Shown here: positions 52,786-62,303 of the stretch, in pieces
How the letters are laid out: the number at the start of each line of letters is the position of its first letter
How positions within the stretch are numbered: the stretch's first letter is position 1
NCBI RefSeq assembly: GCF_000429845.1
Contig: NZ_AUCQ01000007.1
Coordinates: 124,001-188,000 of the forward strand
Reading direction: 5' to 3'
Length of the DNA stretch: 64,000 nt
Source of the DNA: Comamonas composti DSM 21721
GTDB lineage: Bacteria; Pseudomonadota; Gammaproteobacteria; Burkholderiales; Burkholderiaceae_C
Notes under the pieces: model-generated
What the model was told of the DNA's origin: nothing
The model's database searches: none
Seen by the model: the letters and a program-made list of their open reading frames with translations, nothing else
Position numbers and translations under genes: made by a program

Positions 52786-54583
52786 GTTCCAGGCTACGCC
52801 CGAGCAGCAAGCAATCATCGATGCGCCCCTTAAGCCCCTTGCGGTTGTTGCCTGCCCTGGAAGCGGAAAGACCGCTACTGCGGTCCGTCGCGTAGCTGAG
52901 ATACGTCGCCGGCTTGAGGTGGCGGGCTCGCGCGGTCACGTTGCCTTGCTTTCTTTCTCCAACATCGCAGTCGACACTTTCCGAGACGAGTATCGGCAGT
53001 TACGAGGACGGTGTGGCGATTCAGACCGAGTTGTCATCCAAACCGTCGATTCGTTCCTCACTACCTTCATCCTGCGCTCACATGGCTCCCGCACGATGAA
53101 TTGCCCTCGAACGCCATACTTGGTGCTGGGCACTGAGCCCTTTCTTTCCAGCTTCCGCTTCGGCGACCCGAAGCATCCCATCGGAGTGGATGAACTTGCG
53201 TTCGACCTCGAGAACGGAAAAGTCGTAGTTCACCGTAGGTTCAAGAGCGGCGGGGCTCAGCGTCTTGATGACACCCTTGCTAAGGTCGCTAAGCAGAAGG
53301 TTGTCGCACTTGCCGCGAAGGGCGCTTACACCTACGGAGCCGGGCGCATCTGGGCGTTGCTCCTCCTCAAGAATGAGCCGCCAATTACCAAGGCCCTCGC
53401 GCGCAGATTTCCTCACATCCTGGTAGATGAAGCACAGGACATCGGACCATTTGAAGGTGCCTTGCTCGATAGGCTGAGCGCCGCAGGAAGCACCATATCT
53501 CTCGTCGGAGACTTTCATCAGAGCATCTACAGCTTTAACTTCGCAACAGGCGAGTACCTCCGCAAGTTTGCTGATAGCGCCGATGTCCTCAGGCTGCCAC
53601 TCACACAGAACCGTCGTTCGGTGAAATCTATCGTCAGTGCCGCAAACTTGCTCGCGGGGACAGATTCGACCCACTCCCGAACACCGCCCGCACGCCTGAC
53701 CGGGGCGTATTTCTGGCGTTACGACGTGAAAACCCTCCCTGAGTTCATGTCGTCCTGGGTATCTACCCTGAATACTGCCGGCTACTCCATCGACGAAGCT
53801 GCCGTTCTGTGCCGCGGCAGTGGCCTGCTGGCTAAGCTAACGACTGAGACCAGTGAGATTGGCCGGTCGGCGGTCAAACACTTTGCGAGCGCTGCCATCG
53901 AACGAGAGCAAGCCGCTGATATTTCGAAGGTCTTGGAGCACTGCGCAAAAGGCGTCCTGGCTATCGTGTCGGGCCTGCCGGATAGCTTCATCTCCGATCT
54001 CAAGAACATGCGTGGCGACGCTGATGTGAAGACGCTTCGCCGACTCATGTGGCCTCTGATTCGGACGCCTGCAATCGGTATCCCCCGAGCAACACTAGCG
54101 GCCAGGACCTCATGGTTAACCGGGCTGAAGAAGAACTTGAACAATTGGCTGACGCTGGTTGAGCAGAGAACCACCTTCAAGCGTGAGCCGACCTGGAGCA
54201 AACGAGTAACTGCTGCGGAACTCCCCAGCACAGGACCACTCATCGCTGTCGACATCGGCCAGCACGATTGGTCTGCGTTGCGGTGCGGGACGGTTCACTC
54301 GGCGAAGGGTGAAGGCATACCCGCGGTCATGTATCTGACCAACAAGGGAGACCTCGAAGCACTCGTGGCCGGCACGGGCGATGAGGAGGGCCGCATCGGC
54401 TTCGTGGCCGTCACACGGGGCCGAGATTTGCTCGTGGTGGCTATCCCTTCTAGGACGCCCGATGAGACCAGCGAGAAGCTGAAGATGCGTGGCTTTACGG
54501 AGTCAGGGCCTGCGCAATTAGCGGCTGCAGCTGCAGCGATGGCTACGTCGGTGGTCCCCGGCACTGCTGTAGCCGTTGCTTGA
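52778..54583 (+). CDS. gajB: UvrD-like helicase, GajB-like (Gabija)
   Basis: A 601-residue superfamily 1 helicase. The start is a GTG at 52778, inside the gajA 3' end, so translation is coupled. Motifs are I ACPGSGKT (25-32), II VDEAQD (216-221), III GDFHQSIYSF (244-253), IV QNRRS (276-280), V HSAKGE (506-511, replacing the usual HxSKGLE) and VI VAVTRGRD (542-549). A low-complexity Ala-rich tail ends it. In Gabija the helicase senses DNA ends and activates GajA. Class 2 OLD genes are typically followed by such a helicase. Confidence 0.9.
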   Translation: MSEFQATPEQQAIIDAPLKPLAVVACPGSGKTATAVRRVAEIRRRLEVAGSRGHVALLSFSNIAVDTFRDEYRQLRGRCGDSDRVVIQTVDSFLTTFILRSHGSRTMNCPRTPYLVLGTEPFLSSFRFGDPKHPIGVDELAFDLENGKVVVHRRFKSGGAQRLDDTLAKVAKQKVVALAAKGAYTYGAGRIWALLLLKNEPPITKALARRFPHILVDEAQDIGPFEGALLDRLSAAGSTISLVGDFHQSIYSFNFATGEYLRKFADSADVLRLPLTQNRRSVKSIVSAANLLAGTDSTHSRTPPARLTGAYFWRYDVKTLPEFMSSWVSTLNTAGYSIDEAAVLCRGSGLLAKLTTETSEIGRSAVKHFASAAIEREQAADISKVLEHCAKGVLAIVSGLPDSFISDLKNMRGDADVKTLRRLMWPLIRTPAIGIPRATLAARTSWLTGLKKNLNNWLTLVEQRTTFKREPTWSKRVTAAELPSTGPLIAVDIGQHDWSALRCGTVHSAKGEGIPAVMYLTNKGDLEALVAGTGDEEGRIGFVAVTRGRDLLVVAIPSRTPDETSEKLKMRGFTESGPAQLAAAAAAMATSVVPGTAVAVA

Positions 54584-54724
54584 CTAGAGCCGCGCTTCAA
54601 CTTGGCATGAAATCACGCGTGCATGTGCTGACGCGTCCGGCGTTCGACTAAAGCCCGCCCACGCTGCACAGCAGGCATAGCCCGACAGCCTTCAAACACC
54701 CACAACAAGCCCCTCCCCCACAAA

Positions 54725-54757
54725 GAAAAAGCGCAGACCCCGTCTGCGCTTTTTTTG
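54725..54757. terminator. Bidirectional intrinsic terminator between gajB and thiC
   Basis: gcgcagac-ccc-gtctgcgc (54731-54749) has an A-run on its left and a seven-base T-run on its right, so it can stop both the gajB and the convergent thiC transcripts. Confidence 0.9.
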
Positions 54758-54803
54758 ATAGCTTCCAGCGCCCGCTACACAAGCGCTACAGCCTTTATTT
54801 ACC
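54753..54803. repeat. Family B repeat, short form
   Basis: ttgatagcttccagcgcccg and aagcgctacagcctttattt form the clearest short copy of the family, placed directly on the terminator's T-run. Confidence 0.75.
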
Positions 54804-54815
54804 CTAAACCGGCCC

Positions 54816-57065
<2,250 letters not shown>

Positions 57066-57073
57066 TCAGGGTC

Positions 57074-57179
57074 CCGCTCTTCTTCCGCCGGTATGAACCG
57101 GATCAAGTTCGTCGGGTTCGTTTGCAGCCATTTTTCAATGGCTGCTCACATCTCAGCGCTTTCGCACACCCCGGAGCAG
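57074..57179 (-). promoter_or_regulatory. TPP (THI-box) riboswitch upstream of thiC
   Basis: Read on the minus strand: P1 arm ctgctc, ggggtg, gcgctgagatg, acccgacgaacttgatccgg, then ataccggcgg-aagaag and the closing gagcgg. These match the conserved THI-box elements in order: GGGGUG, CUGAGA, ACCC..GAACUUGAUC and the P4/P5 side. The thiC gene follows through a terminator, so thiamine pyrophosphate should switch it off. Confidence 0.93.
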
Positions 57180-57318
57180 TGGGCAGTATAGGACATGAAC
57201 TCATGCGCCAGGACAAAGACCCGTTTGTGCAACCCGCCTATGCGGTGGCAAGCCAGGGTTGTCGCGATGCCGATTTGTCCCCCGCCCGAAGAAGGCGGGG
57301 GCAGCGTCCAGCCGCTCA

Positions 57319-57350
57319 GCGCGTGTTCACGATCTCAGAACGTGTTTACG
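57319..57350. repeat. Family A, two tandem arms
   Basis: agcgcgtgttcacgatctc and agaacgtgtttacg lie side by side next to the nitroreductase stop. The same doubled-arm arrangement occurs at 58141-58178. A cccccgcc/ggcggggg hairpin without a T-run (57279-57301) lies just beyond. Confidence 0.7.
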
Positions 57351-57353
57351 TTT

Positions 57354-58016
57354 TCAGAAGGCGAAACCTTTTAGCTCGCCCCACTGCTCCATGGACGCGC
57401 GCGAGGAGCGCCAGCTGTTGATGGGGGCGCTGCAATCCTCATAGCCCAGGGCCATGCCCACGGCTATTTGGTAGCCCTGGGGCAACTCCAGCCTTTCGGC
57501 CAGAAGATTGCTGTAGCGGCGCCAGAATCCCTGAGCGCAGGTGGCCAGGCCCTTGGCGCTGGCCAGCAGCATGAAGGACTGCAGGTAAATGCCCAGATCC
57601 ATCCACTGAGCCGGGCCCATGCGCTGCTCCATGGCCACGAACAGGCCGACGGGGGCGCCGAAGAAGCGGCCGTTCCTGGCCAGTTGCTCCAGGCGCGCAG
57701 GTTTGTTGTCGCGCCCTATGCCGATGGAGCGGTACAGGTCTTCGCCGTTCTCGAAGCGCCGGCTGCGATAGGGCTCCCATAGCTGGGGCGGGTAGCTGAT
57801 GCTGGACTCTTCGGGCTCGGCTGCGGCCACGGCAGCCAGCACCTCGGCCAGGGGCTCGCCCGTCAGCGCCAGCACGCGCCAGGGCTGCATGTTACCGCCC
57901 GATGCGGCCTGGGCCGCCTTTTCCATCAAGTCGCTCACCGTGGCCGCATCGGGCACCCGGGGAAGAAAGGCACGCACCGAATGGCGCGCCTGCAAAGCCT
58001 GTTCTACGTTCATCAC
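57354..58016 (-). CDS. Nitroreductase family protein
   Basis: A 220-residue FMN-dependent oxidoreductase. The N-terminal flavin-binding segment is ARHSVRAFLPRVPD, followed by AAQAASGGNMQPW, and the C-terminal part has LASAKGLATCAQGFW and LPQGYQIAVGMALGY, all characteristic of the NfsA/FRP-like fold. Such enzymes reduce nitroaromatics or quinones. It starts 77 bp from a family C repeat and lies upstream of the thiC leader. Substrate is unknown. Confidence 0.9.
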   Translation of the reverse strand: MMNVEQALQARHSVRAFLPRVPDAATVSDLMEKAAQAASGGNMQPWRVLALTGEPLAEVLAAVAAAEPEESSISYPPQLWEPYRSRRFENGEDLYRSIGIGRDNKPARLEQLARNGRFFGAPVGLFVAMEQRMGPAQWMDLGIYLQSFMLLASAKGLATCAQGFWRRYSNLLAERLELPQGYQIAVGMALGYEDCSAPINSWRSSRASMEQWGELKGFAF

Positions 58017-58093
58017 TTACCGTCCATCAATCAAGCAAACACTGCGAGCCATCTGAGTCTGCAACGCATAAAATTGGCGTGCCCCAAAACGAA

Positions 58094-58459
58094 GGACAGC
58101 AAGCAAGGGCCGCCCCGCAGCGTGGCTGTCGTCCCCCTTAAGAACGTGTTTACGATCTAAGAACGTGTTTACGATCTCCTCAGTGCCGCGCCAGTGTCTT
58201 TGCGGGATGGGATACAAGGCGCGACACCGCAGCAATAGCCGTGCTATTGCGAGGATTCGCAACGCTGTAGACCACCCGCAAAGGCACTGGCCCCAAGAGT
58301 TGGAGCGAAATCGGGCGATTTCTTCGCGCTGGCCCTTGCTTGCACCCCGGTGCAAGCTGCAGCCCATCGACTCGAACTCATCCCGATTGCGCTCCAACGC
58401 GGCAGCGTAGAGATCGTAAACACGTTCTAAGGGGGAAGGCGCGTAAGCGACTCAGGGGG
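58094..58459. repeat. Family C repeat interrupted by family A element
   Basis: The left part (58094-58137) and right part (58431-58459) are the inverted counterparts of the copies between tolQ and tolR. Where those have a short loop between ttccccc and gggggac, this one holds a doubled family A arm and the large family A element. Confidence 0.85.
58160..58428. repeat. Large family A element with terminal arms and two nested hairpins
   Basis: The 19-bp ends agaacgtgtttacgatctc (58160-58178) and its exact reverse complement (58410-58428) enclose 231 bp. Inside are two arms, each with its own tip: ccagtgtctttgcggg (58191-58206) with 58275-58290 around a gcaatagc-cgt-gctattgc tip, and gttggagcgaaatcggg (58299-58315) with 58382-58398 around cttgcac-cccg-gtgcaag. 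No ORF is coded. A partial extra arm is at 58141-58158. Confidence 0.9.
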
Positions 58460-58465
58460 TCTCAT

Positions 58466-59302
58466 TTATTTCCCCATGATCTTGTCTATGTTGTCCTTGT
58501 CAAAGGCCTGGGGCCGTTGGGATTCGCAGGGCACGCAGTCCTCGACCTTGCTGCGCTCGGAGAGCTTGGCAATGGCTTCCCAGAGCAAGGCGATCTGTTG
58601 CTCGTGCGCCAGCGTGCCTTCGCTGAGACTCTTCATGGCCTGGGCCACGGGGTCCAGGTCCTGGGTGATGCCGTAGGCGGTAAATGGCGTGGGCACAGCC
58701 TGGGCGCTGCCTGCCTGCTCCTGTGCGGGGCCGGCCTTGTGCGCGGGCTGGGCATCGCTCTCGGTCACGTCGGCGCTGTGGCCGTTCTTGCTGGGGATGA
58801 TGCGCGCAGGTATGCCCACGGCCGTCGCACCTGCAGGCACGGGTTTGATGACCACGGCATTGCTGCCGATCTTGGCGTCGTCGCCCACCTCGAAACCGCC
58901 GAGCACCTTGGCCCCGGCACTGACCACCACGTTCTTGCCCAAGGTGGGATGGCGTTTGGCGCCCTTGTACAGCGAGGTGCCGCCCAGGGTCACGCCCTGG
59001 TAGATGGTGCAGCCGTCGCCGATCTCGGCGGTCTCGCCCACGACCACGCCCATGGCATGGTCGAAGAAGACGCGCTCGCCGATCTTTGCGCCCGGATGGA
59101 TTTCGATTCCTGTAGCCCAGCGCGCCAGATGCGAGATGAAGCGCCCCAGCCACTTGAAGCCCCTGTTCCAGCACCAGTGCGCAGGCCGGTGCAGCCAGAT
59201 GGCATGCAGGCCCGGGTAACAGGTAATCACCTCCCAGGTGCTGCGGGCCGCTGGGTCGCGGTCAAGAATGCACTGGATATCGGAGCGCAGGCGTTCAAGC
59301 AT
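58466..59302 (-). CDS. cysE: Serine O-acetyltransferase CysE
   Basis: A 278-residue enzyme that makes O-acetylserine, the acceptor for sulfide in cysteine synthesis. The left-handed beta-helix of hexapeptide repeats covers about residues 60-175. The catalytic motif is [31 protein letters not shown]. Beyond GIPARII (about 173) a ~100-residue C-terminal extension, partly Ala/Gln-rich, ends DNIDKIMGK. Sulfate uptake genes (sbp-cysTWA) lie 25 kb away, in the same pathway. The stop is six bases from the family C repeat. Confidence 0.94.
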   Translation of the reverse strand: MLERLRSDIQCILDRDPAARSTWEVITCYPGLHAIWLHRPAHWCWNRGFKWLGRFISHLARWATGIEIHPGAKIGERVFFDHAMGVVVGETAEIGDGCTIYQGVTLGGTSLYKGAKRHPTLGKNVVVSAGAKVLGGFEVGDDAKIGSNAVVIKPVPAGATAVGIPARIIPSKNGHSADVTESDAQPAHKAGPAQEQAGSAQAVPTPFTAYGITQDLDPVAQAMKSLSEGTLAHEQQIALLWEAIAKLSERSKVEDCVPCESQRPQAFDKDNIDKIMGK

Positions 59303-59342
59303 TAATCGACGGCAAAGTTATATGTTTCTAGGGGCGCCCAGT

Positions 59343-60134
59343 CTAACGGCTCGGCGGCTGGCTTTGCAGCATGGCCTTGGCAACACCGCGCAGGATATGG
59401 ATTTCCTCGGCCGTGAGCTGCGCGCGATTGAAAAGCTGGTTAAGCCGCGGCATGAGCTTCTTGGGCGCGGCCGGGTCCAGAAAACCGATATGCGCCAAGG
59501 CCTGCTCCCAGTGACCGAGCATGCCGCCCACTTGGGCTGCATCCGCACGCTGGGCCTGGACCGCAGGCTCTGGTGCGGCAAAGCCACCCAGAGCCTGGCG
59601 CCACTCATAGGCCAGCACCTGTATCGCCGCTCCCAGGTTGAGGGAGCCGAACGCGGGGTTGGACGGAATGGAGAGCGCCACATCGCAGCGGTAGACATCC
59701 TCGTTGCTCATGCCAAAGCGCTCGCAGCCAAACAAAAAGCCCACGCCGCTCTGATTGCAGCGCGGTCTGTTTTCAGCATTCAAATCAGCCTCTAGCGCTT
59801 GCTCATCAAGCGCTTCCAGCTCTCCTTTCAGGAGCATTTCGAAATGCTGGCGTGGCCAGCGCGTGGGCGGTCCGAAGTCGCGCGGCGTCATGGCCGTGGC
59901 GCACAGATGGCTGATGCCGTCCAGTGCCTCGTCCAGTGTCTCCACCACACGCGCCTGGCCCAGCACGTCCAGGGCACCGCTCGCGCGCTGGATGGTCTCT
60001 TCCTTGCGCAGCACATTGGCCCAGCGCGGACGCACCAGCACCAGATCATCAAACCCCATGGTCTTCATGGCGCGCGCCGCCGCGCCCACATTGCCAGCGT
60101 GGCTGGTTTCTATCAGTACGAATCTTGTCTTCAT
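59343..60134 (-). CDS. trmJ: tRNA/rRNA methyltransferase TrmJ (SPOUT)
   Basis: A 263-residue SPOUT methyltransferase for 2'-O-methylation at tRNA position 32. The N-terminal motif is FVLIETSHAGNVGAAARAMKTMG, and the SAM-binding knot is FLFGCERFGMSNEDVYRCD followed by SIPSNPAFGSLNLGAAIQVLAYEWR. Compared with E. coli TrmJ there is an insertion of about 22 residues (about 103-128) before the knot, and its DNA carries a family B repeat in frame. The start at 60134 (MKTRFVLIET) is preferred to one at 60152. It is divergent from suhB. Confidence 0.92.
   Translation of the reverse strand: MKTRFVLIETSHAGNVGAAARAMKTMGFDDLVLVRPRWANVLRKEETIQRASGALDVLGQARVVETLDEALDGISHLCATAMTPRDFGPPTRWPRQHFEMLLKGELEALDEQALEADLNAENRPRCNQSGVGFLFGCERFGMSNEDVYRCDVALSIPSNPAFGSLNLGAAIQVLAYEWRQALGGFAAPEPAVQAQRADAAQVGGMLGHWEQALAHIGFLDPAAPKKLMPRLNQLFNRAQLTAEEIHILRGVAKAMLQSQPPSR
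59782..59823. repeat. Family B repeat inside the trmJ coding sequence
   Basis: On the coding strand gagctggaagcgcttgatga, then gcaagcgctagaggctgat match the family B pattern. They are read in frame as ELEALDEQALEADLN (residues 105-119). The repeat keeps the trmJ reading frame open. Confidence 0.8.
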
Positions 60135-60338
60135 GGACATGCAAGCCGCCACCCTGTGCGCACAGACTTAAAGCCCCTTTCTGGGGCTGGCCTCGCGCAC
60201 AGCGCAGCAAAAAAATGATCAAGCCGGTTAAAATCGCGCGCTATTGTCGCCGCCCCGTATCGCCGGACGCGGTTTTTGCGCTCTTACCCGCGTTGCACAG
60301 CCCACTTTGGCGGCTGATACCTCCACGCCTCACAATTT

Positions 60339-61259
60339 ATGTCGTCTACCCTGCACCCCATGCTCAACGTGGCCATCAAGGCTGCCCGCGCCGCCGGCGC
60401 CATCATCAACCGTGCCGCTCTCGATGTGGAATCCGTGCGCGTTGCGCAAAAACAGGTAAACGACTTTGTGACCGAAGTGGACCGCGCCGCCGAAGAAGCC
60501 ATCATAGAGACGCTTTTGGGCGCCTACCCAGGCCACGGCATTCTGGCCGAAGAGTCGGGCCGGGATCACGGGGCCAAGAATTCCGACTACGTATGGATCA
60601 TCGATCCGCTGGACGGCACGACCAACTTCATCCACGGCTTTCCCGTTTACTGCGTGAGCATTGCCCTGACCTTCAAGGGCAAGGTCGAGCACGCCGTGGT
60701 CTATGACCCCACGCGCAACGACCTGTTCACTGCCACGCGCGGACGCGGCGCCTATCTCAACGACCGCCGCATACGTGTCTCCAAGCGCACCCAGCTCAAG
60801 GACTGCCTGATTTCCACGGGCTTTCCGTTCCGCCGTGGCGACAACTTCCGCCAGTACATGCGCATGCTCGGCGAGGTCATGCAGCAAACTGCCGGCGTGC
60901 GCCGCCCGGGCGCTGCAGCCCTGGATCTGGCCTATGTGGCAGCCGGCTTTGCCGATGGCTTTTTCGAAGCCGGCCTGTCCATCTGGGACGTGGCCGCAGG
61001 CTCGCTGCTGGTGACCGAGGCCGGCGGCCTGGTCGGCAACTTCACGGGCGAAGCCGACTTCCTCGAGCAAAAGGAATGCCTGGCCGGCAACCCGCGCATC
61101 TATGGCGCCCTGGTTCCTCTGGTCGGCAAATACAGCAAGTTCGCGGCCGCCGGCGAAAAGGCTGAAGTGCGCCAGGCCCTGGCCGATGAAGCCGGCCAAG
61201 CCCATGAGGGCCAGGCCTCCGAGCCCGAAACCGGGGCCGGCGAGCAGCCCCAGGCCTGA
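60339..61259 (+). CDS. suhB: Inositol-1-monophosphatase SuhB
   Basis: A 306-residue Mg-dependent phosphatase. Metal-site motifs are AEESG (about residues 69-73), [17 protein letters not shown] and [18 protein letters not shown]. In E. coli SuhB also joins rRNA antitermination complexes. Relative to E. coli it has a C-terminal extension of about 35 residues rich in Glu, Ala and Gln. An inner ATG at 60360 (MLNVAIKA) matches the family start equally well. It is divergent from trmJ. Confidence 0.94.
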   Translation: MSSTLHPMLNVAIKAARAAGAIINRAALDVESVRVAQKQVNDFVTEVDRAAEEAIIETLLGAYPGHGILAEESGRDHGAKNSDYVWIIDPLDGTTNFIHGFPVYCVSIALTFKGKVEHAVVYDPTRNDLFTATRGRGAYLNDRRIRVSKRTQLKDCLISTGFPFRRGDNFRQYMRMLGEVMQQTAGVRRPGAAALDLAYVAAGFADGFFEAGLSIWDVAAGSLLVTEAGGLVGNFTGEADFLEQKECLAGNPRIYGALVPLVGKYSKFAAAGEKAEVRQALADEAGQAHEGQASEPETGAGEQPQA

Positions 61260-61270
61260 CAGCCCCAAAA

Positions 61271-62206
61271 CTAAATCCAGAGCCGGTACGGCCAGAACGA
61301 TTCGTCCTGCTCGTACCTGCGTGCGAATTCGGCCGGAGAAAACCCCGTAATCCTGCGCACGGCCCGGCTCATATGGGCCTGGTCGGAGAAACCGCCCTGC
61401 AGCGCCATGTCGGCATAGTCCAGCGCCAGGCCTTGCTGCTGGCGCCGCACGCCCTCCTCGAACAAGGCCTCGGTGCGCACAATCGCCTGCCACTCACGCA
61501 CCGAGCGCCCGCTGAACCGCTTGATGCGCCTCTCCACCTGGCGCGGCCCCAACTCGCTGCGCCAAGCCCGTGCCTTGAGCCCCAGACGCATCAGCCAATG
61601 CCGGCCAAACATGGCCAGCGCCGGCAACGCATCCGCCTCGCGTCCTCGCAACTCGCACCAGCACGGTGCCAGATGCTCGACCAGGACGGCCATGGTGGCC
61701 GCATCGTCCTGTACGGACAGCACGGCTTCGCACAAGAGCTGCCAAGCAGGCCCCAGCGCCTGAACGGCCGGCACAAAGCGGTCCTGCGTGACCTGCAGGT
61801 CCAGGCCGAACAGCTCGCGCGCCGCATCGGGTGAAAAGCAGGCCATGCAGCCGCGCCCCGCCTGCGGCATCCAGCTCACCGTCGGCCGGGTCTGGCTGCC
61901 CGAGAGCATGACGGGGCTTGCATCTTCCAGCCATAGGCTGCGCGCCCCCTCCTCCTGCACCACCCGGCCGTTGCGGCCTTGCTGAGTCCAGGAAAGACAG
62001 ACCATGGGTGTGGCCGGGAAGTGGGAAAGCCTTTGTGCATCGCCGAGCTCCAGCCCTCTGGTATCCCGGCACACCAGGGCCAGCAAGCACCCCTGCAAGA
62101 CTGGTGGCGGCAGATACAGCCGCGCATGCGGGGCGGACAAAGACAGGCGTGGTGCCCTGGCCTGGGCCTGGGGACAGGCCGATAAGAGATGAGAGGCAGC
62201 GCTCAT
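61271..62206 (-). CDS. AraC family transcriptional regulator
   Basis: A 311-residue regulator. The C-terminal pair of helix-turn-helix motifs lies in LGPRQVERRIKRFSGRSVREWQAIVRTEALFEEG and DYADMALQGGFSDQAHMSRAVRRITGFSPAEFAR. The N-terminal sensor part (about 1-190) has no recognised domain. The start at 62206 (MSAASHLLS) is favoured. It is divergent from the P450 gene about 100 bp away and is a candidate regulator of it. Confidence 0.9.
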   Translation of the reverse strand: MSAASHLLSACPQAQARAPRLSLSAPHARLYLPPPVLQGCLLALVCRDTRGLELGDAQRLSHFPATPMVCLSWTQQGRNGRVVQEEGARSLWLEDASPVMLSGSQTRPTVSWMPQAGRGCMACFSPDAARELFGLDLQVTQDRFVPAVQALGPAWQLLCEAVLSVQDDAATMAVLVEHLAPCWCELRGREADALPALAMFGRHWLMRLGLKARAWRSELGPRQVERRIKRFSGRSVREWQAIVRTEALFEEGVRRQQQGLALDYADMALQGGFSDQAHMSRAVRRITGFSPAEFARRYEQDESFWPYRLWI

Positions 62207-62303
62207 GGGCCGAGTGTAGAGGCCTGTGCGCAGCCTGGCAGCAAGCACTGCGGATGACGTTTTCGTTCAAGACCTGGGCTCGCACCAGGCCCAACATGAG
62301 GCC

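Noticed and set aside
51019-54583. Reading the OLD-UvrD pair as housekeeping RecF/UvrD repair genes
   Set aside because: The first gene has a TOPRIM nuclease domain and no RecF-like end, and the two genes overlap as in class 2 OLD pairs, which RecF and UvrD do not.
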